Below are positions 23,117 through 33,977 of a stretch of DNA of 40,158 nucleotides, in pieces; positions within the stretch are counted from its first letter, which is position 1; each line of letters opens with the position of its first letter. The notes beneath the pieces were generated by a model. That model was not told the origin of the DNA, searched no databases, and saw only the letters and a program-made list of their open reading frames with translations. Source of the DNA: Spirochaetales bacterium. Lineage in GTDB: Bacteria; Spirochaetota; Spirochaetia; DSM-2461. The stretch lies in contig JAFGPQ010000212.1 of assembly GCA_016936115.1 (NCBI GenBank), forward strand, positions 1-40,158, given 5' to 3'. The position numbers and the translations under genes were made by a program.

Positions 23117-24526
23117 TTATTCCTCCAGCGATTTGACTTCCCTCCTGACAAGACCGTTGACTCCGTCCCTGTCCAGAGCCTTCACTTCCCCGTAGAGGCC
23201 GGCCATTTTATTTATGCGAATTCCCCGGATACCGTATATTTGAATATAATTATCCCTATGAGCCAGCATTCGGTGAAATACGGGATTCAGGGCATTCCAT
23301 TCCGTTGTGGAGCATAGCTGACAGGCACGCTTCAGGAACTCCAGCTGGGTATCTTTTTTTTCCCAGTGTAGATCCATGACCGCTTCCAGGGCAGGAACGG
23401 TCCCGTCTATCTGCTTTTCCAATAGAACCTTGAGCACTTCCAGGCGTAACTCGACGCTATTGCTCTCCTTCGAAAAATACTCCAGAAGATGCTTATTCGC
23501 CCAACTGTTCCCATATTCGCCCAGGGCTTTTGCCGCGGCGATATTCACTTTCTTTTCCGAATCCCGGCGCAGTTTGAAATCCAGCACATCTATGGCTTCT
23601 TCCGATTTCATTCTCCCCAGTCCCTCACATGCTGTCACCCGGATATGCCAATAGGAATCCCTTTTAAGCGCCTGAAGAAGCAGCTCTTCCACCCGGGGAT
23701 TGTCAAAGTACATAAGCCCCGAGACGGCGAAGGCCCGGATCATGCTGCTGCTCTTCTCATCGTTATAAAGAGCAATAAGCGGTTCGAGAGCGTCCTCGTC
23801 TCCCAGCTTTCCCAGGGCGACGGCGGCATACTCCCGCTCCGTATTTGAAGCGGAGCTATCCTCTATGATTCCGATGAGCCTCTCCTTGGCGGGGCTGTAT
23901 TTCATCTCCCCCCAGGCGGAAATGATGTTCTGAGCCACATCGGTGCTTTCATCGCCGCCGTAATCGTCATAAAGAGCTTCAAGCTCCTGGGCCCGGGAAG
24001 CATCTTTCAGTTTTCCCAGATTATAAATAACCCTGCCCGTCAGGCCCGGTTCGTCTTTCACGGCCAGGTCGTAAAGAAGATCCACCGCTTTTTCACTCTT
24101 GATATCACCCAGATAGGTAATTGCCGCCAGGGCCCTTTTTTCCTGATACCTGTAATCCTCCAGAATGGGGGAGAGGTCATCAAGGGCGATCTGTTCGGCA
24201 CCCTTGTCCTCGAACTGTGATAGAAGAGCATAAATCTGCTCGGCCAGGGCGGGATTCTCCGTCTCTCCCAGGATAGCAATCAGTTCCCCGTCATAGGAGT
24301 TATCCTTCTCCTGACCGATCTGGCTGATGACTTCCTTGACCTCCGATTCTATACCGTAGAGCAGGACTTCCTTTCTATCATCACGAAGGGAGGTTACATC
24401 CTCATCGCCCCCGCTTTTATTTTCACCCACGAAGGCTCCACCGCTCACATCCAGCATATCCGTGGTTTGAGAAAAAAGGGATATCCCCATGAAAAACAGA
24501 AAACCTGCCGGTCCGATCCGGTTCAT
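23117..24526 (-). CDS. Exported HEAT-repeat protein
   Basis: A 469-residue protein with a signal peptide ('GPAGFLFFMGISLFS'), then about ten helical repeats of HEAT/PBS-lyase type. Repeated forms include 'RALAAITYLGDIKSEKAVD', 'EYAAVALGKLGDEDALEPL' and 'IRVTACEGLGRMKSEEAID'. These fold into a superhelix for protein contacts, here probably in the periplasm. I chose the ATG at 24526 (GGGGAG six bases upstream); the ATG at 24541 overlaps the murJ stop by one base. It is likely co-transcribed with murJ, and a role in envelope assembly is inferred only from this. Confidence 0.82.
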   Translation of the reverse strand: MNRIGPAGFLFFMGISLFSQTTDMLDVSGGAFVGENKSGGDEDVTSLRDDRKEVLLYGIESEVKEVISQIGQEKDNSYDGELIAILGETENPALAEQIYALLSQFEDKGAEQIALDDLSPILEDYRYQEKRALAAITYLGDIKSEKAVDLLYDLAVKDEPGLTGRVIYNLGKLKDASRAQELEALYDDYGGDESTDVAQNIISAWGEMKYSPAKERLIGIIEDSSASNTEREYAAVALGKLGDEDALEPLIALYNDEKSSSMIRAFAVSGLMYFDNPRVEELLLQALKRDSYWHIRVTACEGLGRMKSEEAIDVLDFKLRRDSEKKVNIAAAKALGEYGNSWANKHLLEYFSKESNSVELRLEVLKVLLEKQIDGTVPALEAVMDLHWEKKDTQLEFLKRACQLCSTTEWNALNPVFHRMLAHRDNYIQIYGIRGIRINKMAGLYGEVKALDRDGVNGLVRREVKSLEE

Positions 24527-24540
24527 AATCACTCCCCGCA

Positions 24541-26100
24541 TTAGGTGGTCTTTCTTTTTATTATCGACAAAAACTCAACTCCCGCAAGGTTATAGGAGAA
24601 AAGAGTCAGAGCGACGAATCCCAGACCGTAGAGAGCAAGAAAGCCCAGATTGATCAGGGAACTCCCGGCCAGCCATCGTTCTACTCCCAGGAACCGGTTC
24701 AGAAGAAGAACATACCCCGTACCGGGGAGGAGAGAGATGAGAATTTTCCCCAGAGTCAGAATAATACCCCTTGCCCCGTCCATCGGGATCTTTAACCGGA
24801 GCCGGAGAATGTAAAAGATCAGTCCCGCCAGATAGGCCAGGGAGTTGGCGTAGGCCAGACCCTCCACACCACGGTTCCAGAGGAAGAGGAACAGCACTGT
24901 GAACAGGATATCGATTCCCACCACGAATAGAGCCGCCATAATTGGTGTTTTGTAGTCCCCCAGAGCATAGAAGACGCGCTGGGTGAAGTTGTAGGCGCCC
25001 ACGAAGATCAACCCCGTGCAGTAGGCGAAGAGAACCCGGGATGCCAGGATCGTATTGGCGGCGTCGAAGGCCCCCCGCTGCATAGCCACGGAAATAATGG
25101 GGATTCCCAGCAGCATGAGTCCCGTCGATGAGGGCAGAAGAAGGGTCATCAGACCGCTCCAGCCGTAATTCAGGGTATCCCGTAGTCCCGCCCGGTCCCC
25201 TTTGGCGGCCTGGCGGCTCATTTTGGGATAGGCCACGGTTATAAGGGAGTTCACGAACAGTCCGAAGGGAAGCTGCCAGAAAACGATGGCATTATCCAGG
25301 GCTGAAACGCTGCCTTCGGGAAGCATGGTGGCGAAATAGCCGGCGATAAACTGGTTTACCGAGAAGATCGATGAGGTGATGAGTATGGGTCCCCATTTCT
25401 TCATGACCCTGCGGAACTCGGGGGTATGGAAGTCCAGGCTGGGCATGAGGCGGTAGCCCAGTTTCCTGAAGGAACCGACCTGAAAGAAAATCTGCCCGAT
25501 ACCCCCGGCGATGACTCCCACGGCCATGGAAAAAATACCCATGGTGTTGTGAAAAATCAAGAGAGAGGAGATGACGGCCACCGAGAAGAGAAGCGGGGTG
25601 ACGGCGGGGATGAAAAACCGGTTATGTGAATTGAGCACCCCCATAAGAAGGGCACTGATACTGACAAAGAAGATATAGGTGATGAGATAGGGCAGCAGTT
25701 CTACCGCCAAGGCGGTCTGGGCGGGATCGGAGAATTCGGTCAGCAGATTGACCGCAGCTCCCGGAAATATGATGAATAGCAGAGTAAGGGGTATGGTGAT
25801 GATCAGCAGGAGCCCCATGATGCTGGCGGTAAGACTCTTCGCCTTTTCCCCGCTCCCGTCGTCCACCAGCTGCCGGGACAGCTCGGGTATGAAGGCACTG
25901 GAGAGAGCCCCTTCGGCGAGAAGCTTGCGCATATTGTTGGGTATGCGGAATACGGTGCGCAGAACATCCGCCTCGCTGCCCGCTCCGAACAGTCCGTTGA
26001 CCAGGGCTTCCCGGGCGAATCCCAGAAGCCGGGTCCCCAGGGTACAGAACATAACCACGTAGGTCGAAGCCAGGGTTTCCCGGCGTGAGGTCTCCTTCAC
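24541..26100 (-). CDS. murJ: Lipid II flippase MurJ
   Basis: A 519-residue polytopic membrane protein of the MviN/MurJ family that flips lipid II to the periplasmic side for peptidoglycan synthesis. The N-terminal 'GTRLLGFAREALVNGLFGAG' and 'AFRIPNNMRKLLAEGALSSA'-like block ('FRIPNNMRKLLAEGALSS') are diagnostic. About 14 hydrophobic segments follow, with charged cavity residues such as the Arg in helix 1. The start is a GTG placed one base after the tgt stop. Tight packing with tgt and the HEAT gene indicates one transcript. Confidence 0.94.
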   Translation of the reverse strand: MKETSRRETLASTYVVMFCTLGTRLLGFAREALVNGLFGAGSEADVLRTVFRIPNNMRKLLAEGALSSAFIPELSRQLVDDGSGEKAKSLTASIMGLLLIITIPLTLLFIIFPGAAVNLLTEFSDPAQTALAVELLPYLITYIFFVSISALLMGVLNSHNRFFIPAVTPLLFSVAVISSLLIFHNTMGIFSMAVGVIAGGIGQIFFQVGSFRKLGYRLMPSLDFHTPEFRRVMKKWGPILITSSIFSVNQFIAGYFATMLPEGSVSALDNAIVFWQLPFGLFVNSLITVAYPKMSRQAAKGDRAGLRDTLNYGWSGLMTLLLPSSTGLMLLGIPIISVAMQRGAFDAANTILASRVLFAYCTGLIFVGAYNFTQRVFYALGDYKTPIMAALFVVGIDILFTVLFLFLWNRGVEGLAYANSLAYLAGLIFYILRLRLKIPMDGARGIILTLGKILISLLPGTGYVLLLNRFLGVERWLAGSSLINLGFLALYGLGFVALTLFSYNLAGVEFLSIIKRKTT

Positions 26101-26101
26101 C

Positions 26102-27223
26102 CTACTCTCCCGCCCGGTAGTACCGGTCCAGGAAATCCGCCTTGAATGCCTTGAAGTTCCCCGCGCTTATCGCTTCCCGGGTATTCTCCATCAGTTTATA
26201 CATGAAATGGAGGTTATGCTCCGTGGTCAGCATAGGGCCCAGTATCTCCCGTGTTTTGAAAAGATGCCTGATGTAAGCCCGGGAAAACTGGCGGCAAACG
26301 GAACAGCTGCAGTTAGGATCGATGGGACCGAAATCATTTTTAAAGCGCTCATTCTTCAGGGCGATCATGCCGTTGTCCGTAAAAACGGAGCTGTTGCGGG
26401 CTACCCGGGTCGGATAGACGCAGTCGAAGATATCGATACCCTCTTCTACGGCTTCCAGCATGTAGTCCGGGGTGCCGATACCCATCACGTAGCGAGGCTT
26501 CTCCTCGGGTAGATACTGAGCAGTATAGAAGAGGTACTCCCTGAAGACTTCCTTCTCCTCACCCACGGAAAGTCCCCCAATGGCGATTCCGGGAAAATCA
26601 ATGGAACAGATCTCCTCGGCGCTGCGCTTTCTCAAATCCTTATAGAAATTCCCCTGTACAATTCCGAATATCAGACCTTCATAGGAGGGATCCCTCTGAG
26701 TCCATCTGGTATAGGCTCTTTTAGCCCAGTCCGAGGTGATGCTCAGGGCTTCCTCCGCCTCCTTATGCCCAATGCCGGGAGGGGTGCAGACATCAAGAAC
26801 CATCTGGATATCGCTTCGGAAGATTTCCTGAATCTCGCTGACCTTCTCCGGTGTGAAGAGATGGCGGGAACCGTCGATATGGGATTGGAATCGGACTCCC
26901 TCGGGGGTGATTTTCCTCAACTGGGAGAGGGAAAATACCTGAAAACCGCCGGAATCGGTAAGAATGTTGTTATTCCAGCCGGTGAACCGATGAAGCCCCC
27001 CCGCACCGGACATGATCTCCATGCCCGGCCTCAGGTAGAGGTGGTAGGTATTTCCCAGTATGAGCCGGTAGCCCATTTTCTCCAGAGCTTCGAACAGAAT
27101 GGCCTTTACGGTCCCGTTCGTTCCCACCGGCATAAAGGTGGGTGTTTGGACTTTTCCGTGGGGCAGATGTAATTCTCCCCTCCGGGCGTTTGTATTTTTA
27201 TCTCGGGCTTTGATCTCTATCAT
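26102..27223 (-). CDS. tgt: Queuine tRNA-ribosyltransferase (tRNA-guanine transglycosylase)
   Basis: A 373-residue TIM-barrel enzyme that swaps guanine 34 for preQ1 in GUN-anticodon tRNAs. Motifs: 'PTFMPVGTNGTVKA', 'LTDSGGFQVFSL' (substrate Asp), 'GIGTPDYMLEAVEEGIDIFD' with the nucleophile Asp and 'CVYPTRVARN', and a zinc site 'CSCSVC' with a downstream His in 'TTEHNLHF'. The length is usual for bacterial Tgt. GAGGA lies about six bases before the ATG. It follows lptG by 15 bases. Confidence 0.96.
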   Translation of the reverse strand: MIEIKARDKNTNARRGELHLPHGKVQTPTFMPVGTNGTVKAILFEALEKMGYRLILGNTYHLYLRPGMEIMSGAGGLHRFTGWNNNILTDSGGFQVFSLSQLRKITPEGVRFQSHIDGSRHLFTPEKVSEIQEIFRSDIQMVLDVCTPPGIGHKEAEEALSITSDWAKRAYTRWTQRDPSYEGLIFGIVQGNFYKDLRKRSAEEICSIDFPGIAIGGLSVGEEKEVFREYLFYTAQYLPEEKPRYVMGIGTPDYMLEAVEEGIDIFDCVYPTRVARNSSVFTDNGMIALKNERFKNDFGPIDPNCSCSVCRQFSRAYIRHLFKTREILGPMLTTEHNLHFMYKLMENTREAISAGNFKAFKADFLDRYYRAGE

Positions 27224-27238
27224 GCCTGTTCCTCCCTG

Positions 27239-28318
27239 TCAGGTTGGGGCGTATCGAAAGAGGATTATACCTCCCAGAAGGAATAAAATAAACCCCAGCC
27301 AGGCCCCCATGAGAGGAGTTACCGTGCCGTAGGTGGCCATGAGGGAGGAGACCATCTGAAGGATGTAATACCCGACGGAAAGCCCCAGGCTGGAGAGCAG
27401 GCTCATGAGCAGGATATTCTTCTTGAAACGGCTTCCCAGGGCACAGGAAATCAGGGTGACGATGAAACTGGTCAGGGCAAAGGAAAAGCGCCTGTAATAA
27501 TCGGTAAGGGACTCCTTGTAGGGCAATCCGGCCTTCATCTGGGAGAGAATCCAGATCCGGGCGTCTTTCAGGGTCATTTCATCCACATTTCTCAGATCCC
27601 GCCGGAATGTTTCCGGGGGTTCGTCGAAATTGTCATCGGTGTATTCATCGAGGATCGTAAGCTGCGGCCCTTCGGGATTAGCGAAATCCTCATAGATTCT
27701 CACCTTCTGCAGCAGCCACTTTCCCTCTTGCCAGACAGCCCGGTCCGCTTCGACCCGGCGGAGAAGTCTTCCCTGATCATTCCGTTCCAGAATCAGGGGA
27801 CGGCTTAATTCCTTTGTGCCGTCATTGTAAAAAACCGCATGATAGATTCGTCCGATTCCCTGTGACATAATAGTCACCTGGCTGTTGTTGTAATTCTCCT
27901 CCTGTCCGGTCAGGGCTTTTGTCATCTCGTTCTTCACACGAAAGGTATCAATCACCACATATTGGTCGAAAAGAAAAGATCCCAGACTGATTGACAGCCC
28001 CAGTACAAGGATGGGCAGGGAAAGGCGAAAGAGGGAAATCCCGCTATTCAGGATAGCAATCAATTCATTATTGGCGAAATAGTTACCCAGAGTATAGGTT
28101 ACGGAAAAAAGTATCGTAACGGGAAGGACATAGGAAATGCATTTGGGTATATAAAGCAGGGCGATATGGAACACCGTCGCCAGGGGAACCTCATTGTTGA
28201 GGAATTTCCATAAATTATTAAAAATATCCAGAAGCTGAAGGACCATGACAAAGAAGATGAGAGAGACAAGAAACACAGGAATGAGGTCTTTCAATATCAT
28301 TTTGGTCAGGGTCCTCAT
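27239..28318 (-). CDS. lptG: LPS-export permease-type protein LptG (YjgQ)
   Basis: A 359-residue inner-membrane protein with six membrane segments around a periplasmic beta-jellyroll. It has the YjgP/YjgQ pattern: 'VLPVTILFSVTYTLGNYFAN' then 'NELIAILNSGISLFRLSLP'. With LptF it forms the membrane part of the transporter that pulls lipopolysaccharide-like lipids from the inner membrane. The ATG at 28318 begins 'MRTLTKMILKDL', typical, and lies two bases after the lptF stop; longer readings upstream are inside lptF. LptB and the bridge proteins are not in the window. Confidence 0.88.
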   Translation of the reverse strand: MRTLTKMILKDLIPVFLVSLIFFVMVLQLLDIFNNLWKFLNNEVPLATVFHIALLYIPKCISYVLPVTILFSVTYTLGNYFANNELIAILNSGISLFRLSLPILVLGLSISLGSFLFDQYVVIDTFRVKNEMTKALTGQEENYNNSQVTIMSQGIGRIYHAVFYNDGTKELSRPLILERNDQGRLLRRVEADRAVWQEGKWLLQKVRIYEDFANPEGPQLTILDEYTDDNFDEPPETFRRDLRNVDEMTLKDARIWILSQMKAGLPYKESLTDYYRRFSFALTSFIVTLISCALGSRFKKNILLMSLLSSLGLSVGYYILQMVSSLMATYGTVTPLMGAWLGFILFLLGGIILFRYAPT

Positions 28319-28320
28319 AT

Positions 28321-29610
28321 CTACAGCCTTACCTTTTTTATGTAGAGAACAGCCCCGACACCGGTAAGCAGAATATTGGCCGTCCAAATAGAGAGGAAGG
28401 GGGATATCCCCGACCTCATGGTCAAGTTGCGGCCCATGATAAGAAAGGCCCAGTAGAGAAAGGCAAGAAAAAGACCGATGAGAAAACCCACAGCCCGGCC
28501 GCTTCTGCGTGAAACAACTCCCAAGGGGAAGGCAATGAGAACAAAGGGAAAGCACGAGAAGGGTATGGCGAACTTCTGAAAGTACTCCATCTTCCACTGA
28601 TCCAGGGTCCTGTCCCGGGGAACGGACTCTCTGAGACTGGTCACATTGGCACTCAGATTATCAACGGTTTTCTGCCGTTTTGTTTTTTCACGTTCATCCA
28701 GGTTCTCCTCCAGAAGCTTCTCTTCAGCCGCCTTAAGTTCCTCTTCTGCCTTGGCCACCCTCTCTTCCCACCGCTGGACTTCCCCATCGAAAACCTCCTG
28801 CTTCTCTCTGATCTGCTTGATCAGATCGAAGGAGCGGATCTCCTGCGGAGAGAGGCCGGATAAGCCTTGAAGGGAGCTGAACAGAAAGTTTAGAGCCAGG
28901 AGTTCGGCCCGGGTATAGGTCTGTACTGTCCTGTCCCTGTTGTTAATGGCATGCTCCTCCACATCCTCCAGCATAATGGAGAAATTCCCCAGTTTGTCCG
29001 GATGGTTCTCAAAATATCCCGATGGAGCCATTATCAGGTTTCTATCGTTCTTTCTCCCGTTTTCTATGATGAGGATGGGCCCGAAACGGTTATCCTGCAC
29101 ATCGGAGGTAACCACCACCTTATTATCGATAAATTTGACGGAATAGGGTTCCAGTTCCAATGAGGGCATTGCCGAAAATATTTCCCGGCTGATTCTGCGG
29201 TAATGCACCGCCCCCAGGGGAAGCAGGTAATCATTGATGTAAAAGGAGATGAAGCAGAATACGATTCCCACCAGCAGGATGGGACGGGAGAGCGTACGCA
29301 AGGGTATACCCGCGCATTCCATGGCCAGGATTTCTTTCTGAGCGGAAAGATTCCCCAGTGCCATAAGGGAACCCACCAGGGTGGCGAAGGGAAAAGAGAG
29401 CGCCAGGATGGAAGGGAAAGTACAGAGTATCAGCCTAAGTACATACCCCAAAGGTATTCGGTTGGAAAGAATCCGTTCCGCCAGAAGTAGAATCTGATTC
29501 ACAAAGAAAATAACGAAGAAAAAAAGGAAGGATACGAGGAAAGAGAAGAGAAACTCCTTCGTCAGATAGGTGTAGATGGTATTATAGCTTCTTTTCGATA
29601 AGATCTTCAT
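28321..29610 (-). CDS. lptF: LPS-export permease-type protein LptF (YjgP) with a coiled-coil insert
   Basis: A 429-residue partner of LptG: N-terminal membrane helices ('FLVSFLFFFVIFFVNQILLL'), 'SFPFATLVGSLMALGNLSAQ', a periplasmic beta region, then C-terminal helices. Between the beta region and the last helices lies a charged heptad-like stretch (residues about 259-330: 'EVQRWEERVAKAEEELKAAE' and 'EKLLEENLDEREKTKRQ'), which makes it longer than its partner. The start overlaps the end of the upstream lipoprotein gene by 29 bases. The pairing with LptG two bases downstream supports the call; the exact lipid cargo in this organism is not known. Confidence 0.88.
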   Translation of the reverse strand: MKILSKRSYNTIYTYLTKEFLFSFLVSFLFFFVIFFVNQILLLAERILSNRIPLGYVLRLILCTFPSILALSFPFATLVGSLMALGNLSAQKEILAMECAGIPLRTLSRPILLVGIVFCFISFYINDYLLPLGAVHYRRISREIFSAMPSLELEPYSVKFIDNKVVVTSDVQDNRFGPILIIENGRKNDRNLIMAPSGYFENHPDKLGNFSIMLEDVEEHAINNRDRTVQTYTRAELLALNFLFSSLQGLSGLSPQEIRSFDLIKQIREKQEVFDGEVQRWEERVAKAEEELKAAEEKLLEENLDEREKTKRQKTVDNLSANVTSLRESVPRDRTLDQWKMEYFQKFAIPFSCFPFVLIAFPLGVVSRRSGRAVGFLIGLFLAFLYWAFLIMGRNLTMRSGISPFLSIWTANILLTGVGAVLYIKKVRL

Positions 29611-30886
29611 TGACGACCAGGATCCCCTGTCCTAAAACGGCTATGTAGAGATTGTTATTATATACGGCTATATCCGTAACATCCAGAGAATTCAAACCCT
29701 CTTCCAGCCCCAGGGGGATCCAGCGGATATCACTGTCAAGCCGATTTCTTCTCCAGGCGCTGACTCCTCCGCCCAGGGTACCGATCAGGGCATAGTCCCC
29801 ATCAAGGGAAACGGTGAGTACATAATCTGAAAGCAGATCCTCCTGTTCCTTATCAAAGTGCTGTGAGGTGCCCCTCTTCCTGTCCAGCAGATACACCCCT
29901 TCTCCGTAGGTTCCCGCAAGTATGTAGTCCTCCTGTTCTGCTATGGCAGTAATATTTCTTCCTCTGAAGTCGGGGTATTCCTCCCGCCAGTTTGAAAAGG
30001 TGCGGCCGTTGAAGGCCACAATGCCATCGGCGGCCGTAGCGATGAGAAGACTTTTGTCATCAATTGAGGCGACGAGACGATTGATCCTGTCCAGATTTCT
30101 CTTGCTATCGCCTATTCGGCTCCACCCGGATCCCTCCACTTCTACCCAGAGGCCCCGGTTGACCGTGGAAGCATAAAGACGGTTCTGAAAGAAAACCAGA
30201 CTGTTGATTCGCCCCATATCCTCCGGAGTGTTTTTAGTGAATCGGGAGGTTTTCTTATCATAGTTGTAAAGATCGGAATAACCGGCAATGCGAATTTCCT
30301 GGACGAGCCCTTCGAAACCGGAGATTTTCTCGACCCTCAGACTGTCCCGGGACTCCCTGAGAACGGACAGATTCTTAAGAGGAAGGGAATATCGGGCGAT
30401 CCCCCCCGTCCAGGTACCCAGCCAGAGATCATCCCGATCCAGATAGAGAGCGGAGATATTGGTATCCGAGAACCCCTGCTGCGCCAGAGGAATAACTTCC
30501 GTATAGACCTTGCGGCAGAGAAGACGGTAAAGGGTGCGGCTTCCCTCATCTATCAGTTCCTGACGGATAATTTGGTCAAGGCAGGCAATGGTTTCATCCC
30601 TATCCCCTTCTTCGAACCAGGCAATCCGGGCTTTTTCCAGCCAGATTAGAGATTCATTAATCTGCATGGAAGTTTGTATCCCATCGGAAGGAGACTCAGG
30701 GTCATCGCTCTTCGTATTTAATCTTTTGTCTGAAGCAGAGGATGCACCGGAGCTGACGGATGTGCTTTCGCCGGTAATTTCCCCGCCATCGGAGGCACAG
30801 GAAAAGAGAATCAGAAGTGTTAAGATGAATAAGCCAGCCCTATACACCGGTGGAGCCGAAGCCCCCCTCCCCTCTTTCCGTTTCAT
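29582..30886 (-). CDS. Lipoprotein with a beta-propeller-like repeat domain
   Basis: A protein of about 434 residues. A lipobox 'LILFSC' follows 'AGLFILTL', then a Ser/Gly-rich linker, a helical part with 'YRLLCRKVYTEVIP', and repeats resembling sensor-type beta-propellers: 'ISALYLDRDDLWLGTWTGG', 'INSLVFFQNRLYASTVNRG', 'ITAIAEQEDYILAGTYGEG', 'VLTVSLDGDYALIGTLGGG' and 'VTDIAVYNNNLYIAVLGQG'. It is probably membrane-anchored and binds other envelope factors. The start is uncertain: ATG at 30886 (used), ATG at 30913, or GTG at 30847 overlapping the dut stop. It overlaps lptF by 29 bases, so the two are linked in expression. Confidence 0.78.
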   Translation of the reverse strand: MKRKEGRGASAPPVYRAGLFILTLLILFSCASDGGEITGESTSVSSGASSASDKRLNTKSDDPESPSDGIQTSMQINESLIWLEKARIAWFEEGDRDETIACLDQIIRQELIDEGSRTLYRLLCRKVYTEVIPLAQQGFSDTNISALYLDRDDLWLGTWTGGIARYSLPLKNLSVLRESRDSLRVEKISGFEGLVQEIRIAGYSDLYNYDKKTSRFTKNTPEDMGRINSLVFFQNRLYASTVNRGLWVEVEGSGWSRIGDSKRNLDRINRLVASIDDKSLLIATAADGIVAFNGRTFSNWREEYPDFRGRNITAIAEQEDYILAGTYGEGVYLLDRKRGTSQHFDKEQEDLLSDYVLTVSLDGDYALIGTLGGGVSAWRRNRLDSDIRWIPLGLEEGLNSLDVTDIAVYNNNLYIAVLGQGILVVNEDLIEKKL

Positions 30887-31277
30887 CAAGGATGGGGACA
30901 TGATGAAATTCACCCTGAATATAGGGGGCGATCACCATCTGGGCGATACGGTCCCCGTCGGAAATGACCACATCGCGATTTCCCAAATTAATCAGAAGAA
31001 TGCGGACTTCACCGCGATAATCGCAGTCGATAGTGCCGGGACTGTTCAGAACGGTCAGACCCTGTTTCCATGCCAGCCCGGAGCGGGGCCGAATCTGAGC
31101 CTCATAGCCGGCGGGCAGAGCCATGGCCATCCCCGTGGGAATCATGACCCGTTCAAAGGGCTTCACCGTCACCGGCTCTTCCAGACGGGCATAGACATCG
31201 GCTCCCGCAGCCCCTTCCGACTGGTAGTGGGGCGGATTGATACCGTCCCCGGTATAGAAGATTTTCACCTTATTCAT
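30840..31277 (-). CDS. dut: Deoxyuridine 5'-triphosphate nucleotidohydrolase
   Basis: A 145-residue trimeric dUTPase that converts dUTP to dUMP and pyrophosphate, keeping uracil out of DNA. All five motifs are present: 'GAAGADVYA', 'PRSGLAWK', 'NSPGTIDCDYRGE', 'GDRIAQMVI' and 'RGEGGFGSTG'. The ATG at 31277 follows AGGAGG by five bases and gives the usual family length. It lies just after the pnp terminator and overlaps the lipoprotein gene downstream. Confidence 0.96.
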   Translation of the reverse strand: MNKVKIFYTGDGINPPHYQSEGAAGADVYARLEEPVTVKPFERVMIPTGMAMALPAGYEAQIRPRSGLAWKQGLTVLNSPGTIDCDYRGEVRILLINLGNRDVVISDGDRIAQMVIAPYIQGEFHHVPILDETERGEGGFGSTGV

Positions 31278-31327
31278 TATTCCTCCTATTTTACCAAGAA
31301 AGACGTCTCCTGACAATTCCGGGCAAA

Positions 31328-31350
31328 AAAAAAGTCCCCGAAGGGACTTT
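31328..31350 (-). terminator. Rho-independent terminator after pnp
   Basis: On the minus strand an eight-base-pair stem (AAAGTCCC with GGGACTTT) closes a TTCG tetraloop at 31339-31342 and continues into a T tract. It lies 18 bases after the pnp stop codon and separates pnp from dut. Confidence 0.85.
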
Positions 31351-31367
31351 CTTTTCGTTAATTCGGA

Positions 31368-33497
<2,130 letters not shown>

Positions 33498-33512
33498 TAA
33501 ACTTCCTTTGTC

Positions 33513-33779
33513 TTACTTTCTGAGTCCGAGTTTTCCGATGAGTTCACGGTAGCCATTCAGATCCTTCTTTTTCAGGTAGCGGAGAAGTCTTCTTCTCTGA
33601 CCTACCATTTTCAGAAGTCCCCTTCTGGAAGCGTGATCTTTTGCGTGTTCTTTAAAGTGATCTGTAAGATCTTCGATTCTCTTTGTCAGAAGAGCGATCT
33701 GCACCTGAGCAGATCCCGTATCATTTGCATCCTTGCCAAAATCGGCAACAATCTTTTTTTTGTCTTCAACTGTTAACAT
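33513..33779 (-). CDS. rpsO: 30S ribosomal protein S15
   Basis: An 88-residue primary 16S rRNA-binding protein. '[20 protein letters not shown]', '[18 protein letters not shown]' and 'RRLLRYLKK' are the standard S15 segments. GAGGAG precedes the ATG by six bases, right behind a small hairpin. It is the first gene of the rpsO-pnp unit. Confidence 0.98.
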   Translation of the reverse strand: MLTVEDKKKIVADFGKDANDTGSAQVQIALLTKRIEDLTDHFKEHAKDHASRRGLLKMVGQRRRLLRYLKKKDLNGYRELIGKLGLRK

Positions 33780-33919
33780 GAGTTTCTCCTCGGGATTATT
33801 TCATCCCATAAATAGTTTTACGTGCGGACAAGTTAAATCCGGCCCCCGCATGATCCACTCCGAATCAAAGGAAAGTAACACCTTCCAGAAAATCAGAGGT
33901 CCCTACGGAGCATTTATTC
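33780..33919 (-). promoter_or_regulatory. Structured rpsO leader, possible S15 autoregulatory site
   Basis: The expected transcript has a leader of about 130 bases before rpsO. Two stems are visible: TGCGG/CCGCA (33846-33850 with 33823-33827) and GGGAT/ATCCC (33803-33807 with 33792-33796), the second directly before the ribosome-binding site. S15 represses its own mRNA through leader structures in several bacteria, so such control is plausible here. The pairing is judged by eye only. Confidence 0.35.
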
Positions 33920-33948
33920 AATTTATATCAATGGACCGTTAAAGTCAA
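33920..33948 (-). promoter_or_regulatory. Promoter of rpsO-pnp
   Basis: A minus-strand TTGACT (33943-33948) is followed 17 bases later by TAAATT (33920-33925); an overlapping TATAAA (33922-33927) gives 15-base spacing. It lies in the 94-198 base gap between truB and rpsO, so rpsO can be transcribed apart from the nusA operon. Confidence 0.55.
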
Positions 33949-33977
33949 TAAACCTTCCTGACCCATTGGATAAATAA

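Noticed and set aside
31288-31316. TTGTCA/TAAAAT pair with 17-base spacing upstream of dut
   Set aside because: A start at the usual distance would leave out the strong AGGAGG and give an almost leaderless mRNA, so it is probably chance.
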